From NCBI GenBank assembly GCA_052266715.1, contig JBQPRB010000008.1: DNA of 64,000 nucleotides. One strand, 5' to 3'. Below the pieces are notes generated by a model. It saw nothing but the letters and a program-made list of their open reading frames with translations, ran no database searches and was not told the origin of the DNA. Source of the DNA: Jeotgalibaca sp052266715 (GTDB lineage Bacteria; Bacillota; Bacilli; Lactobacillales; Aerococcaceae). A program made the position numbers and the translations under genes. Below, piece after piece: positions 40,208 to 48,148 of this stretch. The number at the start of each line of letters is the position of its first letter. Position 1 is the first letter of the stretch.

Positions 40208-41521
40208 ATGAAAGTTAAAGACATATTTGTTGTAGGTTTTATGTTATTTGCAATGTTTTTTGGAGCTGGTAATTTGATATTCCCGGTTGCGCTGGGATTC
40301 CAGAGTGGAGGAAATTATTGGCCTGCCATTCTCGGGTTCATTTTAACGGGTGTTGGCCTGCCGTTAGTTTCCGTCATCGTCGGATCCATCTCGGAAAATG
40401 GTTACCGTGATCTATTACATAAAATTCATCCTACCTATTCCGTTGTATTTTTAATCATTATCTACTTAACCATCGGACCATTCTTTGCGATTCCTCGCAC
40501 GGCCACAACGGCTTATGAAATCGGGGTTGTTCCATTTTTGGGTCAGTCAACCAATCTTGGTTTATTTATCTTTTCCCTTATCTTCTTTTCTGTCGTTCTC
40601 ATGGTGGCGTTAAGCCCGAACAACTTAGCTGATAACATTGGTAAATACCTGACGCCGACGTTACTCGTGACGATTATACTTTTGATTATTCGTGCTGTTT
40701 CAATGTATCGTTCTAACACACCACAACCTCTAGAGATGGAAACACCGTTTGTGGTTGGTTTTACGGAAGGTTACTTAACGATGGACGCCATTGCGGCCAT
40801 TGCCTTTTCTATTGTTGTTTTGAATGCCATCCGGGGCACGGGTGTTACCGATAAAAAAGAATTGTTTATGGGAACGATCAAGTCATCATTCCTGGCAGTT
40901 GTTTTACTTGGTTTCATCTATACGGGCCTTGGATGGGCTGGAAATCAAATGCCTGTTCCGGCTGAAATCCCAGCCAATCAGAACTTGGGAGCATACCTCA
41001 TTCAAATTATTTCTAATGAAGCATTTGGTAGTTTGGGGATTCTTTTATTGGGAGTCATGGTCTTCTTGGCTTGTTTGACAACAGCCGTTGGGTTAATTGC
41101 CGCGGTGAGTGAGTACTTCAATAGCTTGTTGCCAAGCATCTCGTATAAATCATTTGCGTTTATCTTTTCAGGTATTTCTTTTGTTATGGCCAATCAGGGG
41201 TTGGACGCTGTTATCCAAGCCAGTGTCCCAGTTCTGGGGATGATCTACCCAGTTGCCATTTCAACGGTTATTTTGATTGCTGTTTCTTATTTTGTCCCTT
41301 CATCAAGAATCAGTTTACAGCTGCCTCTAATCATGGTGGCAATCATCAGCGTTTTATCGGTCGCGCATCAGGGTGGTTGGTTGCATCTTCCCATTTTAGA
41401 AAAATTACCACTCTATAGCATTAAGTTCGAATGGATTCCGTTGCTCGTAATTGGTTATGTTTTGGGCCAAATCATCGGTTTCAGAAAAAAGAAAGTAACT
41501 TACAACTCTTCATTCTATTAA
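40208..41521 (+). CDS. brnQ: Branched-chain amino acid transport protein
   Basis: A 437-residue LIVCS-family carrier with 12 membrane helices importing Leu, Ile and Val with Na+ or H+. The N-terminus VGFMLFAMFFGAGNLIFPVALGFQSG and GPFFAIPRTATTAYEIG are diagnostic. GGAGG precedes the ATG. It is a single-gene unit ending in a strong terminator shared with scrB. Confidence 0.95.
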   Translation: MKVKDIFVVGFMLFAMFFGAGNLIFPVALGFQSGGNYWPAILGFILTGVGLPLVSVIVGSISENGYRDLLHKIHPTYSVVFLIIIYLTIGPFFAIPRTATTAYEIGVVPFLGQSTNLGLFIFSLIFFSVVLMVALSPNNLADNIGKYLTPTLLVTIILLIIRAVSMYRSNTPQPLEMETPFVVGFTEGYLTMDAIAAIAFSIVVLNAIRGTGVTDKKELFMGTIKSSFLAVVLLGFIYTGLGWAGNQMPVPAEIPANQNLGAYLIQIISNEAFGSLGILLLGVMVFLACLTTAVGLIAAVSEYFNSLLPSISYKSFAFIFSGISFVMANQGLDAVIQASVPVLGMIYPVAISTVILIAVSYFVPSSRISLQLPLIMVAIISVLSVAHQGGWLHLPILEKLPLYSIKFEWIPLLVIGYVLGQIIGFRKKKVTYNSSFY

Positions 41522-41552
41522 AAAAAGCGATGCCGGCCGGCATCGCTTTTTT
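41521..41552. terminator. Bidirectional terminator brnQ/scrB
   Basis: A perfect 32-base palindrome with AAAAAAGCGATGCC and GGCATCGCTTTTTT arms lies between the convergent genes and overlaps both stop codons. Confidence 0.92.
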
Positions 41553-42912
41553 AATTTAGTTCATAAATCTTCGCGGACCCTCTCAATTCACCTTGGTAAT
41601 GAATGACAAGCGGTCCTTCTTCAAAGAATCGGGCTGTCGCAACCGCAGACCCTTCATTCGCAAAAACCTCGATGCTTGAACCGTCAAGGAAAATCTGCAA
41701 GTCTGTCAAAGGCTCTTCCAAATAGGTCATGCGGGTTTCACGTTCATTCGTCAGCCAGTTCATTCGTTCCAGAATCAATTTTCTTTCTGAAGCCTGATAG
41801 CTTAACTTGGTCGAATCCTTTAGTGAAAATTCAAACGCTGCTTCTTCTTCGAAGCGCATCTCAATTTCATACGCATACTTTTCCGACTTGAATTCCCATG
41901 ATTCAGAAAGCGTAAAGGAATGGGAATCCTGTCGCAACATCTTTAATTCTTCCACTGGAATCTGTTTTAATTTATTGTCTTCAAACCGTAACTCCCGGGG
42001 AATCGTCAAGCCGTGAACCCAGCCTTCCGCTATCGTTGGGATGGCTTGTTCTTTTTCAGATTCCATCACACCCATCCAGGCATAAAGAATTTTTCTGCCA
42101 TCATCAGCCTGGAACGTTTGCGGTGCATAAAATTCAAAGCCCCAATCCAGTTCCTTCATGTCATCCGTTGTGAATGCGAAGCGTCCCTCTTTGAAGGTAG
42201 CGGGAACATACACGGAGTGATAGATGTTTTGGAACTGATGGCCACGCGGTTTAAAACCTTGTGGTGAAATTAAAAACAACCACTGATCATCCAACTCGAA
42301 AACATCGGGACACTCCCACATGTAAGCCGTGGATTTTGCATCAACGATTTCTCCTAAAAATTCCCATTCAAGTAAATCATCTGAGGCATACCAAATCGCA
42401 GTTCCGCGCAAATCATCTGTTTGAGCGCCTAAAACCAGGAACCACTTTTTTTCTGACTCCGAGAACCAAACTTTGGGATCTCGCACATGCCTTGTATAAC
42501 CGTCTGGATGAGGAAATAAAGGCCCTTTTTTCTCAAAAGATTCACCGTCTTCAGAAATAGCGTAGCATTGATAACTTCGTTTTGTACCATCGGCTTCGAT
42601 GACGTTACCGGTATAAAATAAGTATAGAACCCCTTCTTTGACGACGGCTGACCCTGAATAGATACCATCTTTATCGTAGTATTCTGAAGGAGCCAAGGCG
42701 ATTGCTTTTCTTTCCCAATCAACCATATTATTCGAAACCATGTGTCCCCACGCTTTGTTTTCATGGCTGGTTCCGTATGGGTTTAATTGGTAAAAAACAT
42801 GATACGCTCCCTTAAATTGAACCAATCCATTCGGGTCATTCAACAGACCCTTTAATGGGGTGATATGGTAACGCAAGGGATATTTTGATTGTTTTACTAC
42901 TCCATCTAACAT
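41551..42912 (-). CDS. scrB: Sucrose-6-phosphate hydrolase (GH32)
   Basis: A 453-residue GH32 enzyme cleaving imported sucrose 6-phosphate to glucose 6-phosphate and fructose. The catalytic motifs are NDPNG (nucleophile Asp), HVRDPKVW (transition-state Asp) and WECPDVF (acid/base Glu); a C-terminal beta-sandwich follows from about residue 320. No signal peptide. It lies 10 bases after scrA and forms an operon with it. Confidence 0.95.
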   Translation of the reverse strand: MLDGVVKQSKYPLRYHITPLKGLLNDPNGLVQFKGAYHVFYQLNPYGTSHENKAWGHMVSNNMVDWERKAIALAPSEYYDKDGIYSGSAVVKEGVLYLFYTGNVIEADGTKRSYQCYAISEDGESFEKKGPLFPHPDGYTRHVRDPKVWFSESEKKWFLVLGAQTDDLRGTAIWYASDDLLEWEFLGEIVDAKSTAYMWECPDVFELDDQWLFLISPQGFKPRGHQFQNIYHSVYVPATFKEGRFAFTTDDMKELDWGFEFYAPQTFQADDGRKILYAWMGVMESEKEQAIPTIAEGWVHGLTIPRELRFEDNKLKQIPVEELKMLRQDSHSFTLSESWEFKSEKYAYEIEMRFEEEAAFEFSLKDSTKLSYQASERKLILERMNWLTNERETRMTYLEEPLTDLQIFLDGSSIEVFANEGSAVATARFFEEGPLVIHYQGELRGSAKIYELN

Positions 42913-42922
42913 ATGATAACCC

Positions 42923-44314
42923 CTAATTTTGTTCTAATACTTCATCTTTGAACCCGAAGAAATACGTTAATAAGAATCCTGTTGCAATAGCGATTAAGTT
43001 AACCAGGATGTAAGGAATAAGTTGATTATCCAAGTACAGCAAGATACCAGGAATAACTGTGATTGACATACCTGATCCCGCTAATTGAAGAATATTAGCA
43101 ACGAAACCACCGACTGCCCCACCAATCAAGCCCATCACGAATGGTTTTCCGTAACGTAAGTTCACACCAAAAATGGCTGGTTCTGTAATGCCCAAAAATG
43201 CAGAAAGTGCTGAAGGGAATGCTAAAGCTTTTAGTTTTGCAGATTTTGTTTTCATTCCGACCGCCAACGTTGCGCCACCTTGTGCTGCCATTCCGCTTGT
43301 GATGATTGCGTTGAATGGGTTTTCGCCCAAGTTTGTCAATAATTGTACTTCCAGGAAGTTGAAAATGTGGTGAACGCCCGTTACAACTATGACTTGGTTC
43401 AAACCACCGATGATAAGACCTGCTAGACCAAATGGTAATTCCAACAACCATTGCGTCGCGTTTAACACCACTGTTTCAAATGAGTGGAATATAGGTCCAA
43501 TTACCATCAAGGATAAAATACTCATAATAAGTAATGTCACAAACGGTGTAACCAAGAGATCAAACGTTTCGGAAACACTCTTGTGTAGTTTCTTTTCTAA
43601 TTTCGCACCTAGAATACCAGCGATGAAGGCCGGTAAAACCGTTCCTTGATAACCAACAATTGGAATGAAGTCAATTAACATAATGGGTTGCGCATCTCCT
43701 GCAGCAACTGCATAAGCATTTGGCAGCGATGGATTTACTAACATCAAACCTAGAACAATACCAATAACCGGACTACCACCAAAAACTCTAAATGTAGACC
43801 ATGCAACCAAGGCAGGTAAAAATGCAAAAGCAGTGTCTGTTAAGACTTGTGTATAGAGTAAGAAGTTCTGACTAATAGAATCGGGAGTCAAACCAAATAT
43901 TTCCAAAATTTGCGGTTGTGTTAATAAGCCACGTAGCCCCATGAATAAACCTGTCGCGACCAATACCGGAATAATTGGGACAAAAACATCACCAAATGTC
44001 CGAATCGCACGCTTAAAGAAATTACCTTCCACAACTGCCTGCTTTTGTTCAGATTTCGTTGCTTCTGCAACCCCTAACTGCGCGACTTCATCATAAATTT
44101 TATTGACCGTACCCGTACCAAAAATAATTTGGTATTGGCCCGAATTGAAAAATGCGCCTTTTACTTTATCAATGTTCTCGACGCGATCCTTATCAATTAA
44201 AGCCTCTTCGTTAACCATCACGCGTAAACGGGTTGCACAATGTGACACACTGCTGATATTTTCTTCACCACCAACCGCAGCAATGACTTCTTTTGCAATT
44301 TCTCTGTTCTCCAT
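42923..44314 (-). CDS. scrA: Sucrose-specific PTS enzyme IIBC
   Basis: A 463-residue PTS permease. The N-terminal IIB domain has the phosphorylated Cys26 (SVSHCATRLR); the IIC domain (about 105-460) has GITEPAIFGVNLRYGKPF with the conserved Glu. There is no C-terminal IIA domain, so phosphate must come from a IIA of another system. Sucrose specificity is supported by scrB downstream and the ScrR-type regulator. GGAGGAAG precedes the ATG. Confidence 0.93.
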   Translation of the reverse strand: MENREIAKEVIAAVGGEENISSVSHCATRLRVMVNEEALIDKDRVENIDKVKGAFFNSGQYQIIFGTGTVNKIYDEVAQLGVAEATKSEQKQAVVEGNFFKRAIRTFGDVFVPIIPVLVATGLFMGLRGLLTQPQILEIFGLTPDSISQNFLLYTQVLTDTAFAFLPALVAWSTFRVFGGSPVIGIVLGLMLVNPSLPNAYAVAAGDAQPIMLIDFIPIVGYQGTVLPAFIAGILGAKLEKKLHKSVSETFDLLVTPFVTLLIMSILSLMVIGPIFHSFETVVLNATQWLLELPFGLAGLIIGGLNQVIVVTGVHHIFNFLEVQLLTNLGENPFNAIITSGMAAQGGATLAVGMKTKSAKLKALAFPSALSAFLGITEPAIFGVNLRYGKPFVMGLIGGAVGGFVANILQLAGSGMSITVIPGILLYLDNQLIPYILVNLIAIATGFLLTYFFGFKDEVLEQN

Positions 44315-44332
44315 TCTCTTCTTCCTCCTTTT

Positions 44333-44385
44333 GTGGGACCGGTCCCACTTTTGTGTAAAAGAAGTAAGGGACCGGTCCCTTACTT
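44333..44385. promoter_or_regulatory. Two ScrR operators before scrA
   Basis: Palindromes GTGGGACCGGTCCCAC (44333-44348) and a 24-bp one centred on GGGACCGGTCCC (44362-44385) have centres 33 bases apart, three helical turns. They lie downstream of the scrA -10 box, so a LacI-type repressor would block elongation or bind cooperatively. The repressor gene is immediately upstream. Confidence 0.88.
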
Positions 44386-44395
44386 CTTTTTCTAG

Positions 44396-44424
44396 ACTCT
44401 ATCACGAAATGAATACGCTGTCAA
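44396..44424 (-). promoter_or_regulatory. scrAB promoter
   Basis: On the minus strand TTGACA (44419-44424), a 17-base spacer and TAGAGT (44396-44401), just upstream of the two operators and just after the scrR stop codon. Confidence 0.75.
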
Positions 44425-44429
44425 CATTT

Positions 44430-45401
44430 TCATATGACACTTTTTCTTTTTAAGTACGTTACCGCGATAGTCGTTTCACGGGCAATGGATTTACCGGCGA
44501 TTCTTTCAAATAAGTTGAATGCGGCTGTTTCTCCAACTAATTCATGATGGAAATCCATAGTAGTTAAAGGTGGCGTCAAGAATTCACTAAAGGCATACCC
44601 ACCGAAACCGGCAATCGAAATATCTTTTCCCACTACTAAGCCTAAATCATGTGCTGCGCGATAAAACCCCATTGCCATATTATCAGTGGCGGCGATATAG
44701 AGCGTTGAAGTTGATTCTTTTAACAAATCCAAAGCCAAATAATAATTATCTTTTGTCCGAAATGTTGATTCTACTTCGGTAACAGTTATCCCACTCTTCT
44801 TAAAAGTTTCAACGACACCTTTTTTTCTTTCAACCCCCACTGATTGATCATGTTCCGATACTCCGACATACGTGACATCTTTATGTCCAAAAGGTAGTAA
44901 GTTTTCGGCTAGCGTTTTCCCTGCTAAGTAGTTATCATGATTCACCGAATATACGGAGTCATGGTTTTGTCCGATGAACAAGATTGGTACTGAGAGGGAT
45001 TCTTGGGCTTCTAAATGTTCAGGGGTAATCTCGGTAGCAATGAGAATAATCCCGGCAACCTTATTCTGGACCAGACTGTAAATACTCTCGATTTCTCTTC
45101 CCACTTCCAAGTCGGTATTAGAGATGAGGATTTGAAAGCCATTTGCTCGAGCTGTGCGATCGATACCATCCAACATACTCATCGCAGAAGGTGAATCAAT
45201 TCTGGGGATGATGACCCCTATGAAATTACTCTTATCCGACTTAAGGGTCCGGGCAAATTTATTGGGGACAAAATTGTATTTATCAATCACGGTTTTAATT
45301 TTTTCAGCGGTATCTTCGCTCACGTAGCCATCATTTAAATAACGTGAGACTGTACTTTTAGAAACGCCCGCTTCTTTTGCGATTTGTCTGATTGTAACCA
45401 T
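44430..45401 (-). CDS. scrR: LacI-family sucrose operon repressor
   Basis: A 323-residue LacI-type regulator. The DNA-binding head is VTIRQIAKEAGVSKSTVSRYLN with hinge PNKFARTL, followed by a periplasmic-binding-protein-like sugar domain. The ATG at 45401 is preferred; a GTG at 45410 is too close to AAAGG. It lies just upstream of scrAB in the same direction and presumably binds the GGGACCGGTCCC palindromes, releasing them on sucrose or fructose phosphate. Confidence 0.9.
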   Translation of the reverse strand: MVTIRQIAKEAGVSKSTVSRYLNDGYVSEDTAEKIKTVIDKYNFVPNKFARTLKSDKSNFIGVIIPRIDSPSAMSMLDGIDRTARANGFQILISNTDLEVGREIESIYSLVQNKVAGIILIATEITPEHLEAQESLSVPILFIGQNHDSVYSVNHDNYLAGKTLAENLLPFGHKDVTYVGVSEHDQSVGVERKKGVVETFKKSGITVTEVESTFRTKDNYYLALDLLKESTSTLYIAATDNMAMGFYRAAHDLGLVVGKDISIAGFGGYAFSEFLTPPLTTMDFHHELVGETAAFNLFERIAGKSIARETTIAVTYLKRKSVI

Positions 45402-45485
45402 TAATAACACAACCTTTGTAGAGGATTCTCCCTCATATTATCATACTCTACTGGGCAATACGCGGAGAAATTGGATGAAGCGTGA

Positions 45486-45621
45486 GACATAACTTGAAAG
45501 CTTGATAAAAGTTATGTCCAATTTCGAATCGAATTGGACATAACTCAGATAGCGAACCGAAATTATGTCCATTCTGTATAAATTTTGGACATAACTTTAC
45601 TGCGAAACTAAAGTTATGTCC
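45486..45621. repeat. Tandem alternating inverted repeat (TTGGACATAACTT family)
   Basis: Six copies of a 10-13 base unit alternate in orientation at 45486, 45510, 45534, 45562, 45586 and 45610, that is every 24-28 bases. Neighbours form hairpins, for example AGTTATGTCCAATT with its complement (45510-45545) and GGACATAACTTTA with TAAAGTTATGTCC (45587-45621), and alternative pairings compete. A related pair is at 48026-48063. It fills the gap between scrR and the OsmC gene; nothing else is seen in 45411-45656. Confidence 0.85.
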
Positions 45622-45656
45622 GAATGTTTGTGTAAATGATAGTTTGTAAATATTCA

Positions 45657-45702
45657 AAAGAACCCCTGAAGCTGTTTTTTTCAACAACTCTAGGGGTTCT
45701 TT
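45657..45702 (-). terminator. Terminator after the OsmC gene
   Basis: AAAGAACCCCT / AGGGGTTCTTT stem between OsmC (minus) and the repeat array, with T-rich loop and flanks. Confidence 0.8.
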
Positions 45703-45784
45703 ATAAATAGTTATTGCGGACTTTCACCGGTTTATGGAATGACAATCGCCCCAAACGAATCCCGGGACCCGCTTAGTTTTTTAT

Positions 45785-46222
45785 CTACGGTTTGGCGACA
45801 TCTTGTCCATTTAACACGAGAAAATAGTCTACATCTGCTTTCAAGGAATGGGCAACCGGGCAATATTTTTCCGCCCCAATCGTGATGGCGCGCCACACCC
45901 TATCGGATGGCACCTCCCCATTTACCACAAATGTTACAGTAATGGCGATAAAAGATTTAGGATGATTGTTTTCTTTTGTTCCTTCCGTAACGATTTCAAT
46001 GCTATCAACCTGGTCGATATGTGGCTTCAAAATCGCCCTGACATCCATGCCAATACAACCGGCGAGTGCTCCCAACAGTGCCTGCATCGGCAAAACGCCT
46101 TGATTTTGTCCCCCGCCCCCCGCATGTGCATCCATTTTAAGTTGATTGCCTTCTCCATTCGTCATCGAAAACACAAATTCTTTTTCCCACTTGGTCGAAA
46201 CTTTCATCTTGTTGCTTTCCAT
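45785..46222 (-). CDS. OsmC family protein
   Basis: A 145-residue OsmC/Ohr-fold protein with both conserved Cys residues (LAGCIGMDV near 56 and KYCPVAHSL near 120), implying thiol peroxidase activity on organic hydroperoxides. GAGGGATCGAG precedes the ATG. It is a single gene and divergent from arsR. Whether it belongs to the Ohr, OsmC or YhfA subgroup cannot be settled by eye; the GGGGQNQG stretch is closer to YhfA-like members. Confidence 0.88.
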   Translation of the reverse strand: MESNKMKVSTKWEKEFVFSMTNGEGNQLKMDAHAGGGGQNQGVLPMQALLGALAGCIGMDVRAILKPHIDQVDSIEIVTEGTKENNHPKSFIAITVTFVVNGEVPSDRVWRAITIGAEKYCPVAHSLKADVDYFLVLNGQDVAKP

Positions 46223-46315
46223 CTCGATCCCTCGTTTCTTTTGATATGGCTTTGGATTTCTCTTCCCTACAAGTTTAACACTACTTAACCCCCAAATAAA
46301 GAAAGCGCTTCAAAA

Positions 46316-46347
46316 GATATTGATATCTATCTATATCGGAGTATAAT
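46316..46347 (+). promoter_or_regulatory. Promoter and candidate ArsR operator
   Basis: TTGATA (46320-46325), a 16-base spacer and TATAAT (46342-46347). An imperfect dyad GATAT...ATATC (46316-46337) overlaps the -35 box and spacer, where an ArsR/SmtB repressor would act. Confidence 0.6.
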
Positions 46348-46433
46348 GAGGGTATAAAGAAATGTACATTTCACAGATTTTTATGTGATTGTTTTCACTA
46401 GCGCCACTGATTTAAAGGAAAGGAGGTCTTCTG

Positions 46434-46721
46434 ATGGACCCGGATTATGCAAGTTATGCAAAAGTATTTAAAGTATTATCAGACGAAACAAGACTACAAA
46501 TCATGGATATGTTGGGTAATGAAGAGTTGTGTGCCTGTGAATTGCTGGAAGAATTCTCGATTTCACAACCGACCCTTTCCTATCACATGAAACTGTTATG
46601 CGAAAGTGGTTTGGTTGATAGCAGGAAAGACGGTAGTATGGTCAAATATACCGTCAATCATGAGTACTTAGATGGCTTGAAGACATTTTTCAAACACCTT
46701 TCCAATAAGTTGACTGTCTGA
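46434..46721 (+). CDS. arsR: ArsR-family metalloregulator
   Basis: A 95-residue winged-helix repressor. VLSDETRLQIMDML is the family start, and ELCACELLEEFSISQPTLSYHMKLL combines the recognition helix with the Cys-x-Cys metalloid site of ArsR (ELCVCDL type). AAAGGAGG lies seven bases before the ATG. It heads an operon with an ArsP-like permease and a small thioredoxin-like protein, so organoarsenical or arsenite sensing is likely; antimonite is possible. Confidence 0.9.
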   Translation: MDPDYASYAKVFKVLSDETRLQIMDMLGNEELCACELLEEFSISQPTLSYHMKLLCESGLVDSRKDGSMVKYTVNHEYLDGLKTFFKHLSNKLTV

Positions 46722-46741
46722 ATATTTAGGAGATGCTGACA

Positions 46742-47749
46742 ATGAACATATTTGCTTGGCTGAATGATCAGCTATTCAAAATGGTATGGTTGAATGATTT
46801 TATGGGGAAGGTGGTCGAAAATGTTTTTGGCCTGGATACCTCTGAACGTGTGGGAGCCAGTCTGCAATTTTTCCTTTTTGATACCATCAAAATCTTTATT
46901 CTTTTATCCGTTTTGATTTTTATGATTTCGTATATCCAAAGCTACTTCCCACCTGAACGCACGAAAAAAATATTGGGACGTTTCAATGGTTTAACAGCCA
47001 GTGTTCTAGCTGCTCTGTTGGGTACAGTGACGCCCTTTTGTTCCTGCTCATCGATTCCGCTGTTTATCGGTTTCACGGCTTCAGGTCTACCCCTTGCGGT
47101 TACCTTTTCCTTTTTGATTTCTTCCCCGATGGTTGATTTAGCATCCGTTATCCTCCTGGGAAGCATCTTTAATTGGCGGATTGCTATTGCTTACGTCGTT
47201 GTTGGCTTGGTACTGGCAGTAGTTGGTGGAACACTGATTGGAAAAGCACACCTGGAAGACCAAGTGGAATCTTTCGTCTACGGTAACCGAAACAGCATTG
47301 ATTTGCCTGAAAACGAATTAACCACGAGAGACCGGATTAACTTCAGTACGGAGCAAGTTAAAGACATTTTCAGGAAAGTCTGGCTCTATGTCTTGATCGG
47401 TGTCGGAATTGGAGCAGCCATCCACAACTGGATTCCCGAATCCTTGATTGCCGCCATCTTAGGCCAAGACAAATGGTACTCAGTATTGGTCGCATCCTTA
47501 GTGGGTGTGCCGATGTACGCAGACATATTCGGAACCCTACCGATTGCGGAAGCGTTGGTTGCCAAAAACGTTGGCCTAGGAACAGTTCTTGCCTTCATGA
47601 TGAGTGTCACAGCCTTGTCGCTACCTTCACTTATTATGTTGAAGCAAGTCGTCAAGCCGAAATTGCTGGGTGTCTTCTTCACCGTTGTCGTTGTCGGTAT
47701 CATTTTGATTGGCTATGTCTTTAATCTCTTGGCACCACTTTTTATATAA
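46742..47749 (+). CDS. arsP: ArsP/YraQ (DUF318) family permease
   Basis: A 335-residue membrane protein with about eight to ten helices. TPFCSCSSIPLFIGFTASGLPLAVTFSFLISSP is the family core with the paired Cys residues that in Campylobacter ArsP bind trivalent organoarsenicals for efflux. The ATG at 46742 is nine bases after AGGAG; ATG 46733 overlaps the site. Its place between arsR and a CxxC thioredoxin supports metalloid export. The symbol is by analogy. Confidence 0.82.
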   Translation: MNIFAWLNDQLFKMVWLNDFMGKVVENVFGLDTSERVGASLQFFLFDTIKIFILLSVLIFMISYIQSYFPPERTKKILGRFNGLTASVLAALLGTVTPFCSCSSIPLFIGFTASGLPLAVTFSFLISSPMVDLASVILLGSIFNWRIAIAYVVVGLVLAVVGGTLIGKAHLEDQVESFVYGNRNSIDLPENELTTRDRINFSTEQVKDIFRKVWLYVLIGVGIGAAIHNWIPESLIAAILGQDKWYSVLVASLVGVPMYADIFGTLPIAEALVAKNVGLGTVLAFMMSVTALSLPSLIMLKQVVKPKLLGVFFTVVVVGIILIGYVFNLLAPLFI

Positions 47750-47770
47750 AATTCTTAGGAGGAAATTATA

Positions 47771-48004
47771 ATGGAAATCAAAATTCTAGGCTCAGGCTGC
47801 AAAAATTGTGTGAATTTGGCAAAAAACACTGAGGAAGCTTTGAAAACTTTAGGAATGAAGGCTACTATCACCAAAGTGACGGACATGCAGGAAATAGCAG
47901 CTTATGGAATCATGCGGACACCTGGCCTTGTAATTGATGAAAAGGTGGTCTCTTACGGCAAAGTGGCGAAGCCAAATGAAATCATCACGATGTTGAAACA
48001 GTAA
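47771..48004 (+). CDS. Small thioredoxin-like protein (TM0996/MTH895 family)
   Basis: A 77-residue redox protein with the motif SGCKNCVNLAKNTEEAL, a CxxC active site at residues 10-13, and the cis-Pro loop RTPGLVIDEKV. Such proteins frequently accompany ArsP/YraQ permeases. It may reduce metalloids or permease thiols. AGGAGG precedes the ATG, 21 bases after the permease. Confidence 0.88.
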   Translation: MEIKILGSGCKNCVNLAKNTEEALKTLGMKATITKVTDMQEIAAYGIMRTPGLVIDEKVVSYGKVAKPNEIITMLKQ

Positions 48005-48025
48005 AGTCGCTCAAATCAATAAGCG

Positions 48026-48063
48026 TTGGACATAACTTTACAACGAACAGGAGTTACGTCCAA
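48026..48063. repeat. Inverted repeat pair of the TTGGACATAACTT family
   Basis: TTGGACATAACT (48026-48037) and AGTTACGTCCAA (48052-48063) pair with one mismatch. They match the array at 45486-45621 and follow the ars operon. Confidence 0.8.
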
Positions 48064-48097
48064 TCTTTCTGAACTATCAGTTTATCCTCATAACGGA

Positions 48098-48134
48098 AAA
48101 ACACCTCCGAGATGGTAACATCTTGAAGGTGTTT
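48098..48134. terminator. Bidirectional terminator ars operon/MFS gene
   Basis: AAACACCT and AGGTGTTT arms with inner GAGATG/CATCTT pairing lie between convergent genes, with A- and T-tracts at the flanks. Confidence 0.82.
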
Positions 48135-48148
48135 ATTTTTTATTTGTT

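Noticed and set aside
45448..45687. A 79-codon minus-strand frame with recurring GHNF segments
   Set aside because: The repeated amino acids come from the GGACATAACTT inverted repeats; no ribosome binding site and no known domain. It is a by-product of the repeat array.
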